Positions 9,479 through 19,511 of a DNA stretch of 64,000 nt are shown piece after piece. Made by a program: the position numbers and the translations under genes. Each line of letters starts with the position of its first letter. Position 1 is the first letter of the stretch. Location of the stretch: assembly GCA_036927565.1 (NCBI GenBank), contig JAYESD010000001.1, forward strand, positions 17,484,001-17,548,000. Direction: 5' to 3'. The notes under the pieces were generated by a model that was not told where the DNA came from, made no database searches, and saw nothing but the letters and a program-made list of their open reading frames with translations. The stretch is from Tuctoria greenei. Its lineage: Eukaryota > Streptophyta > Magnoliopsida > Poales > Poaceae.

Positions 9479-12111
9479 ATGGAAGGCCCTAAGAAGACTG
9501 GTCTTGGTAGTAACAATAAAGAAGACAATATGGAGTTTACTAACTCCAGCAGTTCAGGCTCCTATCACAGTCCATCGAATCCTTTTTCGAATATACAAAT
9601 TAAAAAGACTTTAGTGGATCTATACCCGGAATATGATCCTGCCGACGAGGTATGGATCACGAATCTTAAATTCAGCAGTTCAAGTTAATGTTGGTTGTCA
9701 AGTATACGAAGTCTTATAATTTTTTTCTACCTAGATTAATCGCGAAGACAATGAGGTGACATTGGCTCCTAAAACCGCAGAAGGTTCTCCAATGGATGAA
9801 TCCTCAACTTCACTCAAGCGGAAACGAGGGCAATGGGGTCCCAATAAGGGTCCATTGGACGCATCACGTACATAACAAGGGTCGGTCCAGGTGGGCTTCC
9901 CAAAGAACCACTGGATTCAGTTACCAAGTACCGTAATGCATGCGATTTTCTTGTTAGGGAGGTTGTGACCCGAGCAGACCAAGAATGAGTTGTGGGAAAG
10001 GATAAAGAAACAATTCAAGTTCCCAAAAGGCACAGAAGAAGTTGTAAAGAAAGCAACATTGGTCTCTTGCGGCAAGAAGTTTCGATGCTGGAAGAGTGAA
10101 ATGAATGCTTATGTCAAGGCCGATAAGGTCCCTAGCCTGAGGAAGATGGGAAAAATCACACAAGATCAGTGGCAAGAGTTTGTTCGTCAAAAGAGCACAC
10201 CTGATGCTAAAGCTCTAAGTGCAACTAGGTCAGAGCTTGCAAAAAAGAAACAAATACCATCATCGCTTGGGGTCTACCGGATATGCCCCCAATGTCCAGA
10301 AATGGAATAAGATATTAGACAAAATTACCAGTAAGGGCAATCCTCACCTATTAGAAGGGTGCGATGAGCGAACTCAATGCTGGGTCTTTGCTCGGTCAGG
10401 TTTGACCAACAAGGGCAAACTTGAAAAGCTCGACTCTCTGAATGAAGTAGAGGATAAAATTAAAGAAGTAATTGAAAAGCAACAGAAGGGTCTCTTCAAG
10501 ACGAAGAGGGAGAATGACCAACTTATTGCTATCTTAGGAAACCCTAAACACAGCGGACGGGTTCGAGCGGTCTCTTCTCAAATGTCTTGGCTAGATGGTT
10601 TCCCTAAAGATAAAGACACATATAGAAGATGTGAGAAGTTTAAGAAAACACTTGATGCAACGATTGCTCAAAAGGTCAAAGAAAATATGCAAGAAATAAT
10701 GGGACAACTTAGAAAATCGGGACAATTAGTGGCACCGAGTACAGTGATGGTTCCGGTGCAAAAGGAGCAATTAGTATCTCCAACTGCCTACCCTAGCAGC
10801 GTTGGTTCCGTGCCAGGCTCAGGGTCAACCCATAAGTTCCCTGTTGATGATATTGCTAACAACAAATCTTGTCGTCTTCTTGTCCCGATAGGCAGAGCAG
10901 GGAACAAAACCAAACAGGTTGCCACTGCTATGGCAAAGCCTAATCATGACTTTAACGGGAATCCACTTTCGTTGTATTATAATTTGGTGCAAGTTCTTCA
11001 TATCATTGATAATGATTATGACGATTATGAAATAGACCACGTCACACCTGAGGGGATCGCGACTCTGGGGCAGGCTGTCAACCAATTAATCCTTTGGCAC
11101 CGACGCGATATCATGTTGGACGATGAGCCAATTTCTAGCCCCGTCGCATCTCCAAATACTGCAACCCCATCTTCTAAGGCGAAAGTGCATGGAGGTCCAC
11201 TCCCAGTCCAGGAAGATCCACTCCCCCTATGTCTCAGCAAGGATGATATCCAAGAGCAACAAGTTGGACAACAGCTTCAAGCAGTACCAGAGCAAGCTGT
11301 TGTTAGTAAAGAGCAACCAGTTGAGCAACAGCTTGAAGTAGTACTAGAGCCAACTGCTGGGAGGAAAGAGCAATTAGTTGAACAACAGGTTCAACAACAA
11401 GCCAGTGTCCAACTTTCGACGACTACTCCTCGATCATCAGTGCCTATCAAAGTTACCTCATACAAAAATAAGAAACCTTCATCAGAAGTGTCAAAATATT
11501 TGGAAACTATGAAGGAAAATATTCTAAAATCGAGTGAATCTCATTCTTCTCATGAGCCATCATTAGGAGATATCGAGGAGTGGGAAGAAGACTGTGTCAT
11601 GTATAATCGGCGGACAACTTTAGTTAAACTAGGAGTTCCAATATACAAGCTTGAGGATATTCCTCCTGAATTTAAGAATGGGAAGCCGTTCATGACACCC
11701 GTACAACTTAGCAAACAACCCGTCCAGCTCAGAAGAATGCATGAGTGGTACATCCTTGCCAGCACAAAATATGGTCTTAATTGCATCACATTTCGTATTC
11801 CAAAAGAAGCATTCTGGAGCACTGGAGTGGATAGACGAGTTATTTTATTTGAAGAGTTGCATGCCCTTTTCCATCGGGCATGCTCGAAATCAACCTGCTG
11901 CTCGTCTGGTGCTTGTAAGTGCTCTAATATTTTGTATTTGCTGTTCTTACTACATGCATACGTATTTCATGAGATTATAACAATTCTGGACTTCTTCAAT
12001 AGGATGCAATACATGGATAATGAAAAGTTTGAGCGCAAGACAGGTATCCTTGACCCTACTATGATTGCAAAGGTGCTATTCGACGTCCAGGCGGATCAAG
12101 ACTCAGCATAG
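9479..12111 (+). pseudogene. CACTA PttA-like protein (Transposase_24), decayed
   Basis: Accessory protein of En/Spm-type elements. First coding exon about 9479-9647 (MEGPKKTG..., donor gaggtatgg); second from about 9733. The family pattern can be followed through YRNACDFLVREVV (near 9930), then KNELWERIKKQFKFP and a W-EF / LSATRSELAKK block (9990-10250), then HHRLGSTGYA, LLEGCDERTQCWVFARSG, QKGLFKTKRENDQL and HSGRVRAVSSQMSW (10250-10620), the Transposase_24 core. Frames change at about 9950 and again in an A-rich run near 10240, and a TAA lies near 9870, so it is not translatable as one product. Downstream the long frame (10219-12111) continues through a Gln/Val/Glu-rich stretch (11240-11400) towards the Ulp1 part; an intron with donor gtaagtgctc (about 11915) and acceptor caatag (12002) is likely. 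Known role of the family: DNA binding or accessory function in transposition. No matching TNP2 lies beside it. Confidence 0.8.
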
Positions 12112-13141
12112 TTTAAACACACGAAAAAAAAGATTTTGAAAAAGCAATCGCAAAACTTAAGAAGGATAAAAGGACAGAAATTGCAGCTTACATAGGACAT
12201 GCGATGTTTAACTTTGTCAGAGACGGCAAGGACCCCGTAAAGGCTCCGTGCCACTTCGAGTAAGTTCGACACATGACATTGAAATAGCAATTATTGGTAA
12301 TTGTTAACACGTGTGTTTGTATCTTTGCAGTAATCACTACATAATGATCTTCATCAAGCCAACGCAGGGAATGGCAACAGTCTTGGACTCGGCCGATCGT
12401 TACAAAGATTTCCTTTCCATTTTGAAATTGTACGTTTATTCAATAATTTTACGCACATTTAGAATGTGTTGACAAGTTTTATATGACATTTCTTGTATTA
12501 CAACGCTTGGTGGTTTTACGCGGAATGGCTTGGCAGTGAGAGACCTTCCAATATGAATGCATTGGACATTAAAATGTATTATGCTTGTCCGAAGCAGCCT
12601 GCTGGGAGTGTCTTATGCGGGTATTATGTATGTGAGCATCTTCGGACCGCCGACATATATAGAGTGAATCGTGAGGATGTAAGTTATCCTTAATGTCAAT
12701 ACCTTATTTTCTTACTTTGTGTTTCATTTTCATTGTAACTAGCATAGTTTAATACTTATATTCTCTGCTGTTCAATATTACCAGAAACATTATTTTAATA
12801 TTTTGATTCCAACTTCAAAATTCAATTGCTCATAGTACAATTGCTTCAAAAATACCAAATAAATTCCTGTATACTCTCACTTTGATCTATACTTTGAGAT
12901 TGTTCAAACCAATACATTCTAAACCTTGTTATGTGTTATATTGCAGCACAGGAAGAATCTGAACGAAGAATGGCCGGTTTGTAGAAGTATTCCTAGTGGA
13001 GGAGCCGACAGGATTGCTGCTGAACTCTGTCAATTCATTCGTCACGAAATTTTGCATAAAAGTGGGGAGTTCTTTGATGAGGATGGTGCAGCAGCTGATG
13101 TGCCAGAACTTTGCAACTATGCCAATAGAAACAATTTTTAG
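12112..13141 (+). pseudogene. Ulp1 (C48)-like cysteine protease module of CACTA 1
   Basis: Downstream exons encode the Ulp1-like half usually fused to PttA in grass CACTA elements. Exon 12331-12429 (acceptor tttgcag) carries the His box NHYIMIF and the Asp box VLDSAD. The next exon holds KQPAGSVLCGYYVCEHLR with the catalytic Gln/Cys neighbourhood (about 12595-12650). The last exon (acceptor ttgcag, 12946) gives EEWP, IAAELCQFIRHEI and an acidic end, stopping at 13141. All three catalytic boxes are present, so this part looks better kept than the PttA half. The acceptor before NAWWFYAEW (about 12503) reads ttacaa instead of ttacag, possibly a splice mutation. In SUMO proteases this fold cleaves SUMO; its role in the transposon is unproven. 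Confidence 0.75.
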
Positions 13142-13319
13142 TGAAAACTTATAAACTTTGACATGAATTGTATCTGTAACTTATACATATGTATATTGTT
13201 TTAGAGAAATTGACTTCTGTGATGATAATATTGTTGACTTTTGTTCTGTGATGATATTATTGATTTTTGTTCTGTGATTATATTGAATTGACCATGAAAT
13301 TAGAAATAATAGCAGTAGT

Positions 13320-13495
13320 ACTGCATAGGTTATACCTTATTATAGGTGGTTATTAACCAGCGGCTAGGCATGTCTTTGAAAAAAAATTATCAAAGACGGC
13401 TAGATACAAGTAAAGAACCATCTGTGATAACCTAATTATCTCAGGCGATTACTGTTATGGTAGAAACCGGCTATGGTAAAATGTCTTCACAGAGG
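13320..13495. repeat. CACTA 1 3' subterminal repeats
   Basis: Inverted words (ggtggttattaaccagcgg, caaagacggctag, aaccatctgtgataacc, tctcaggcgatt, aaccggctatgg) resemble the 5' subterminal set and follow the Ulp1 stop by 180 bp. They are shorter and more diverged than the left array. Between 13142 and 13319 only AT-rich 3' untranslated sequence is seen. Confidence 0.6.
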
Positions 13496-13533
13496 AACAA
13501 TGACATTGAGTTCATTAACATAAAGTAATACTA

Positions 13534-13755
13534 CTACAAAACAAGAAAAACAACATCACGAAACAAGAAAACCAACATCACAGACCCTTTCTTCCTCGCG
13601 CAGAGGGTGCGCGCGCGGCGCCGCCGTGGCGGGGCTCGCCGGGCCCACAGATCTCGCCGCTGGCCTTTCCAGTGCGCCAAGTAACTGACGCGCCGCACGA
13701 GGTCTGTGGAGAAGTTAAGAAGTCGTGGTGCAGGGACGCGTGCGCGACGTTCCAC
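13534..13755. other. GC-rich segment of unknown origin
   Basis: A duplicated aaaacaagaaaaacaacatcac word (13537-13582) is followed by about 170 bp of very GC-rich sequence with cgcgcg runs. A 73-codon Arg-rich minus ORF spans it but shows no motif. The A/C-rich part resembles the 3' flanks of copies 1 and 2, so this may be the relic of a further family copy; that is a guess. Confidence 0.3.
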
Positions 13756-13761
13756 ATGGAT

Positions 13762-13881
13762 ACTGAAATCCCCTACAGTACTGCAGGTGCATTAGAAGTC
13801 ACTGACATGTGGGTCCCACAGAGCATAGGGCCCACATGTCAGTGACCTCTAATGCACCTGCAGTACTGCAGGGGATTCAGT
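13762..13881. mobile_element. Hairpin MITE, family A copy 2
   Basis: The 120-bp fold-back has arms of about 54 bp (13762-13817 and 13828-13881) that pair almost perfectly, with ends actgaaatcccc / ggggattcagt and core ctgcaggtgcatta and gtcactgacatgtggg. It shares the core with 1746-1834 and with the half element at 19902-19945. The superfamily cannot be named from the ends. Transcripts would form a long hairpin. Confidence 0.7.
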
Positions 13882-14006
13882 TTCATAAGAGAGACGGAAG
13901 GATCTCTGAAGATCATCTTCCACAGTGGTTTAATTGTGCCGCACGAGGTTTGCAAAGAGTTCAATGCGCGGGAAACGAACCGCTCCCTCGTCTACTCCGC
14001 ACAGAC

Positions 14007-14015
14007 CATATATAA
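14007..14015 (+). promoter_or_regulatory. TATA-like box upstream of copy 3
   Basis: The word atatataag lies in a segment homologous to the upstream region of copy 2 (aaccgctcc...ctactccgcacag). A MITE has inserted directly at its 3' edge, and the TAA target duplication overlaps the end of the box, so the distance from box to start codon is now about 270 bp. Confidence 0.4.
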
Positions 14016-14180
14016 GACCATCCGTAGCGGTTTCCTCTAAAACTTACTCTATATCTCTAAACTTTCAGTATATCCTCTATACTTGCAGCATTTGTCTCTA
14101 GACACTTACTCTATACATCCAGTAATTTACTCTATATTTACAGTCCAGTAAGCTTTATCAGTGAACCACTGCGGATGGTC
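14016..14180. mobile_element. Tourist-like MITE with TAA duplication
   Basis: The 165-bp element has 20-bp terminal repeats gaccatccgtagcggtttcc and the complement of gtgaaccactgcggatggtc (16 of 20 matching), flanked by TAA at 14013-14015 and 14181-14183. A 3-bp TTA/TAA duplication points to the PIF/Harbinger (Tourist) group. Internal sequence is AT-rich with repeated actctata words. Copy 2 upstream (about 8320, ccttaaagacgcgc) looks like the empty site. Confidence 0.75.
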
Positions 14181-14283
14181 TAAGGCGCGTCGTCAGTTAT
14201 GTACAAGCATAAAACTTTTGCACTTCTTTATTATTGTTCCATCATTCCACCTCCTAGCCCGGCGCTGGCAAACCACCACAGCC

Positions 14284-14970
14284 ATGGCCAACCTTCCGCC
14301 TCCTAGCCCGCCGAGGCAGCCACCCTGCAAGCGGATATGCTGCAGCTCCCCTGAGAGGGTGAAAGACGACCAGCGCCTCATTATGGCGCGAGGGGCGTAC
14401 AACAGTACGTCTTGGGCCTTGGACGCCTTGGGTCTTGGTACCCTTCCCGAGTTTTCGGGAATGGATACCACCGGCCGCTACCTCTACGCCCTCACGGGTG
14501 TGGCCGATCGCCTGGACATCTTGTCCGGGAAGATGGCCCAGGAGCTGGGCGCCGAGGGCCGTAGTGCCCTGGTGGCAGCGACGGACCGTCGCGGCGGGGT
14601 TCCACCGCCGGTGCAGCCGGAGCCACCGGTGCAGCCGGAGCAGCCGGCCCACTCTCCTGCTGCATCGTCGCCGGAGGAGGAGGAGGAGGGTGAGGAGGAG
14701 AAGGAGGAGGAGGAGGAGGAGGAGGAGGAGGAGGAGGAGGAGGACGAGGACGAGGACGACGACGACGATGATGACGACGACGACGACAACGACGATAACA
14801 ACGATGATGATGACGACGATGATGACGACGACGACAATGGCGACCACCACCACCACGATGACGACAATGACGTCGACGAGGATGAGGAGGACCACTTGTC
14901 GTGGTTTGAGAAGTTGGAGGAGAGGGCGGAGGAGGAATTTATGGATTTCAATCAAGTGAATGTGCTCTAA
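14284..14970 (+). CDS. LGLGTLP-family protein, copy 3, hyperacidic tail
   Basis: Intact 228-codon ORF. I chose ATG 14284 (gccATGGcc, good context) because an earlier in-frame ATG at 14161 falls inside the MITE end. Layout: N-terminus 1-33 with PPPSPPRQPPCKR and a CC pair; core about 34-100 with MARGAYNSTSWALDALGLGTLP, GMDTTGRY and TGVADRLDIL; a Pro/Val/Gln linker 105-130; an Asp/Glu tail about 131-205 made from gag and gac triplet runs, interrupted by four His; then a distinct end with LSWFEKLEERAEEEF. The core matches copies 1, 2 and 4, while the tails differ in composition, so the tails probably expanded independently. Hyperacidic tails occur in histone chaperones and other nuclear proteins, but there is no domain evidence for that here. 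No TM or signal peptide is seen. It lies between the CACTA 1 gene and a CACTA-like right end and points outward. Confidence 0.65.
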   Translation: MANLPPPSPPRQPPCKRICCSSPERVKDDQRLIMARGAYNSTSWALDALGLGTLPEFSGMDTTGRYLYALTGVADRLDILSGKMAQELGAEGRSALVAATDRRGGVPPPVQPEPPVQPEQPAHSPAASSPEEEEEGEEEKEEEEEEEEEEEEEDEDEDDDDDDDDDDDNDDNNDDDDDDDDDDDNGDHHHHDDDNDVDEDEEDHLSWFEKLEERAEEEFMDFNQVNVL

Positions 14971-15265
14971 GTTTAGTGATGTGTTAATCTGTCACAAGTG
15001 AACCGAGCAAATTGGACAGAAACAAAAGATCTTAGGGATTGAAGCTCGTCTCAATTTGTAATTGCAAAGCTAAAGGAGACAAACAATGACTTTAAGCGCG
15101 TCTCGCATCACTTTGTGATCGATGGACATCCGATCTGTCGCCCATCGTTGTCTCCTATTTGGGTTTCTTACATAGTGTAATTGGTTGATCATGTTTGCGG
15201 TCCGTGCATGTTAGACATAGCTAGAATTAAAACACCTCAGTCATGTTTAACAACACTAACATGCA

Positions 15266-15268
<3 letters not shown>

Positions 15269-15330
<62 letters not shown>
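15269..15330. repeat. (AT)31 microsatellite
   Basis: A pure AT dinucleotide run preceded by atgcatgc. The surrounding 14971-15620 stretch has no recognisable gene; it may contain the 3' region of copy 3 and the promoter region of copy 4. Confidence 0.95.
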
Positions 15331-15332
<2 letters not shown>

Positions 15333-15625
15333 AACCTCGGTAATGCGTGCAGGACAAGGCCCATGTTCGCTGCAAGGCGTCCCCTGGCACGGACGCGCGT
15401 TCACGAAGTTGTCTTAGGCGTGTACAGACGGATTTTTTTATATAACAAAAAAATTGTTTTTCCCCGCGTGTAAATTTACTCCTAATGGGATGCATCGAGC
15501 CGTTGGGACCGAGAGTATGCAAACCGCAGTTTCGAGGAAACCGGGGCCACCGACCGGTTCATAATTAAGCGCGGTTTCCTATAGCGTCCGATCATCTCGA
15601 CACGCCCGCTTAGATGACGACCCGC

Positions 15626-15632
15626 TATAAAG
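15626..15632 (+). promoter_or_regulatory. TATA box of copy 4
   Basis: The word tataaag lies 118 bp upstream of the first ATG of copy 4, followed by a C/T-rich leader (ctcttgcttctccgccgcacc). Position and leader look like a normal plant promoter, implying copy 4 descends from a transcribed gene. Confidence 0.55.
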
Positions 15633-15749
15633 GCTCACTGTCCTCTTGCTTCTCCGCCGCACCACTCCTTAGATCCTAGCCTCTAAACTTCTCCCCCCGC
15701 CACCATCGACCACCTCTCGCTCTTTCTCTGCACCTCCGTCGCCACACAA

Positions 15750-16504
15750 ATGGGTAGCCCTGCGCCAAAGCGCTCTAGGCCATCGACGTCCTCCCAACCT
15801 CCTTCTCCGTTTCCATCGCCGCCAGCAATGCTGGTGGAACTGATGGCGGCGCCCGCATCTCCGCCCGCGGCGTCTGCACTTCCTCATCCCGGTTGGGTTG
15901 AGCAGACTCTTAGACTCCTCACCGACCACGTCGACGAAGTCGATCGGCGCCTTAAGGTGGCCACCGACGCCAAGTCCACCGCCGCTCATAGCGCACTAGC
16001 GCTCAAGCAGTAGCGCGGAAGGTCTTTTCCGACACAGATCGCTCGTGTCACCGTCTGGGTCTTGGGACCCTTCCCCTCCACACGAGCATGGACACCTCGG
16101 GCCACTACTGCTACGGGTTGATGACTGTGGCCGGTCGTCTCGACGTCCTCCACGAGACGATCGCGAAGGGTTCTAGGGTAGAGGGCCTCCTGAAGATTAA
16201 GCACCGCGTCGCTGGGAAGCTTCGGACTGTGACATAGGTTGAGGAGTATGAGGCGGCTTGGGCAGCGGCGGCAGAGGAGGAGATGGAGCAGGAGGCGTCT
16301 CTTAAGGCAGAGGTGGACGCGGCTATGGAGGCAGCGGCAGCGGCGGAGGAGGAGCAGGAGGAGGCGGCAGCGGAGGCGGAGGCAGAGGCGGCAACAGCGG
16401 CGGCAGCGGCGGAGGAGGAGGAGGCGACACCAGCGGCGGAGGCGGAGGAGGCAGCAGCGGCGGAGGAGGAGGACGAGGCGGCACTCAGTAGAGTAGTATT
16501 ATGA
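15750..16504 (+). pseudogene. LGLGTLP-family protein, copy 4, broken
   Basis: The ATG at 15750 opens a frame with basic/Pro/Ser-rich N-terminus (PKRSRPSTSSQPPSP) and a helical stretch (RLLTDHVDEVDRRLKVATDA), ending at TAG 16011-16013. The family core then appears in another frame from about 16022: VFSDTDRS, LGLGTLP, SMDTSGHYCYGLMTVAGRLDVL. This frame reaches TAG 16235-16237 and continues open to 16504 through a long Glu/Ala tail encoded by gaggcggcagcgg-type repeats (16260-16490). So there is one frameshift and one in-frame stop. The tail is Glu/Ala, unlike the Asp/Glu tail of copy 3. The N-terminal half is the longest of the four and may show the ancestral start. Copy 4 is followed by about 380 bp of AT-rich sequence without a gene. 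Confidence 0.6.
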
Positions 16505-16920
16505 GTAGTTTATCTATTTCGTTATCTCTGAGTAGAGTAGTATTAGGTGTAGTTTATCTTGTTCTTGCTGTCTACTACATGTTTTCCTATTACTTGTTTA
16601 TTAATGAAATATGTCTCTATATTCATGAACAATGTGTTCTATATATGCAGTATCGAAAAACTTCTTTTATCGAAAACATCTCCTATATGTTTGTAACTTG
16701 GGACCGTCTATATTTCTTGTGGCTGAATGAATGAAATCCGGTAAACATTATCCTTACAAGTAATAGAACTAACAACAGACATGATGCATAATTAACTTGA
16801 TTAGGAAATTACGTCATCTAAATTGCTAACTAGTCCATCGCCTGATGCAACAGGTGCATGAAAAGTACTTTATCCATTGTAACTAATATACGATGACATT
16901 ATTGATATATATATCGTATG

Positions 16921-17010
16921 TACCTGTGATACTCGTATCACAGGCGGCTTTGGATCGACGGCCTGAAGATTAGACATCACAGGGGAAAATGTTTTTTTTT
17001 GTAGTAGTAG
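16921..17010. mobile_element. CACTA-like right terminus
   Basis: The segment holds ctgtgatactcgtatcacaggcgg-type inverted words and catcacaggggaaaatg, then ttttttttt followed by gtagtag. Read from the other strand the end is tactacaaaaaaaa, close to the cactacaaaaa termini of grass CACTA elements but with T for the first C. No perfect left partner was found; ctactacaaaa at 13533 is a candidate. Whether this end belongs to the PttA/Ulp1 element or to a separate element carrying copies 3 and 4 is open. Confidence 0.5.
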
Positions 17011-18313
17011 TATATACTCTTTATATGTTATCATTTCATTGCGACGAATGTTATATATAAAATGCTGATTGTTTACCTTTTACTAGACCATGGATTTGCC
17101 GTCCTCCTTTCGTGGACTTGGGTGTTCTCTGTATTTGCATGTCGTTTGCATTCGCACAATGATACATTTGGCGATTCATATTTTTGTTCGTATTTTTTTG
17201 GAATGTACCACTACCACATGACTGCTTTTACATCTCCATGAAAACAAAGATGAACGGCAGGTAGCGGTCCCTCGAAAAATTTTTCATTCTTCTTGGCGCG
17301 CACAATTGAGATTTTCACAATTGAAACTTCACTCCGTGCGCCCAAAATTCCAGTCCTGCCCATTTGTAGCTAGCCACGACGAATATAAATGTGCGTCTCC
17401 CTCTAATCGCGCAGTGGCTTCCGTTCCCAGCACACATGTTCTCCTCTTAGTGTTGTGTTCCAAACTTGCATTCCTAAGAAATTCCCGTGTGAGTGGTGGT
17501 GGTGACTGTGCGTACAACGTCGAGCGACCAAGTTTGACGGGCTCTAACGAACCTCTTCGTCGCCGACCCCGCTTTGCGACATCCCGGACTCTAGTTTTGT
17601 GCTACGTAAGTTCTACACGATCCATGCCATCTTTTTATAGAGCTACTCCCTCCTTATCGCTTTAGTTGTCGTCCCAATAGCTGCAGCCAGTTCATTCCTA
17701 GTTGTCGTCCCAACTCCTTATATGCTCTTATGTTTCATGAATGTCTAGTATAAAATCTGATTAATGGTGCAATCGTGCAATCAACTATCCTCAATCGTTA
17801 GATCTGCATCCTACAGTCGATTCATCTTTTTATTTTACCCTAGCATTTGATTGCATTCTACTTTTTTCCATATATAAAATACACTACACCTCTGCCCCGA
17901 AATAAATGTCGCTCCGACAGTTTATGGTAGTGTCTTTCTAGTACATTTCCATGTCAGGAAAGATAACTATTAAAAACCGCATGTACTATGTAATTTCTTG
18001 ATATAGAAGTAAATGACGCCAGGGTTATCTTATCAACCACTCCCAATGTTGTACTCTCATTCCTGTGTTCCAAACTTGTATTCCTAAGATTTTCAGTTCC
18101 CACGTTTTATACACGTTTTTCTTGTTTTTCTTTCTCGGATTGTACGGTTTTTTTTCCTACTCCTTCATTTCTAATTCATCCGTTCAAAACAAACATTTTC
18201 AGTTCATAACAACAACACCGCCCGATCTAAAATACACATCCTCATGTAATCTGACATTATCACTGTTACTTACTATATATACTCTTTACTTTAGGAACAA
18301 GACACCAAACCGT
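17011..18313. other. Spacer, no gene recognised; Stowaway-like words
   Basis: At 17036 tttcattgcgacgaatg resembles the CACTA 2 subterminal repeats (compare 35535), so CACTA 2 sequence may begin here. A 120-codon plus ORF (17306-17665) shows no motif. Stowaway-like words ctactccctcc and gttgtcgtcccaa occur at 17643-17715. A 22-bp phrase ttccaaacttg-attcctaag is repeated at 17458 and 18067, which could reflect an insertion or duplication in a leader. Confidence 0.35.
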
Positions 18314-18568
18314 CATGTCGTCTACAAGTAATCGTGATGGGCAACAAGCACCTGGTATAAATATAAATGTGTTTACTATCAAAATACACATATTTATAAC
18401 ACGTTAATTCCTTTGCATCGTATGCAGAGAATATTGCAGCACCTGATGCTCAGAAACCCCGAGATTCGTCATCCCATGCTGGTACTACGAGTATAAATAT
18501 GTACCGGGCTCTACTAAATATTTTAGCATTACGATTGTAGTTTCCTAGTCCCAGTTAACAGTTAATCA

Positions 18569-19139
18569 GTATATGTGATGGCGTGATTTATTGATGCCTA
18601 CACACGCACGATGGGCTCTCTCGCCGCCGACCACTCCGGCACCAGCGACCACACCTTGCTGCTGCTCACTTCAGTGTCCTCCCCGACGCGTCTCCCTCCA
18701 CCATCGCCACGTCCCATCCTTCGCATGTCATGATGACCCCGCCACCCGCAAACCCCTGTCGCCGCCGGTCACTCCGGCACCGTCCGGCGCCCACGCCCTG
18801 CTGGTGAGTATATGTGATGGCGTGATTTATTGATGCCTACACGCGCACGCTGGGCTCTCTCGCCGCCGCCACTCCGGCACCGGTGACCACGCCCTACTGC
18901 TGCTCACTTCAGTGTCCTCAGAAACGCATCTCCCTCAACCATTGCCATGTCCCATCCTTCGCGTGTCATGATGACCCAACCGCCCGCAAACCCATGTCGC
19001 CGCCGGTCACTCCGGCACCAGCCGGTGCCCACGCCCTGCTGGTGGTCACTTCACTGTCCTCCTCGACGCGTCTTCCTCCATCTCCACGTCCCATCGTTCG
19101 CGTGCCATGATGACCCCGCTGCCCGCAAACCCCTGGCCC
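18569..19139. repeat. 239-bp tandem duplication inside CACTA 2 gene
   Basis: Two and a half copies start at 18569 and 18808 (gtatatgtgatggcgtgatt...), and the third is partial from about 19043. The GC-rich part repeats ccgccggtcactccggcacc and caaacccctgtcgcc. ORFs through it are Pro/Ser/His-rich and look like chance. It interrupts what should be an intron of the PttA gene. Confidence 0.75.
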
Positions 19140-19511
19140 TTACGACGTACCTACATGCTATGCCCCAAATGACATGGCATACCCTAGAAAAAAATAGTCC
19201 AATATCATTAACCCCTGTCCACTAAGAAATGTTAGCATCATATAGTTTAGAGATGCATGTACATGAGGGTTTATTGCTGCTTATATGATCTCAATTCTAT
19301 TTTTTACACTGCCAAATGCGTTGCTGATGTCTGGTAATTAACGCAAGATCATATTCATGTATCTGTTCTAGTAGCACTTTAGGGCGAGATGATAACATGC
19401 AGAGCAAAATATCAGTATGCAATCCACCTAAATTTAATTCCTAGATCTGCCACACTGTCCTCCTAGCCTCGAGACTTGCTCCGGGGTGATATCAATGGAC
19501 GCATATCACCT

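Noticed and set aside
14254..14959. Long ORFs antisense to or in another frame of copy 3 (poly-Val/Leu, poly-Ser, poly-Arg)
   Set aside because: They are shadows of the gag/gac triplet runs of the real plus-strand frame.
15669..15989. 106-codon minus ORF over copy 4
   Set aside because: It is antisense to the N-terminal half of copy 4, where promoter and leader support the plus strand.
17306..17665. 119-codon plus ORF in the spacer left of CACTA 2
   Set aside because: It reads through leader-like sequence into a Stowaway-like word; no domain and no splice support. Left as unassigned.
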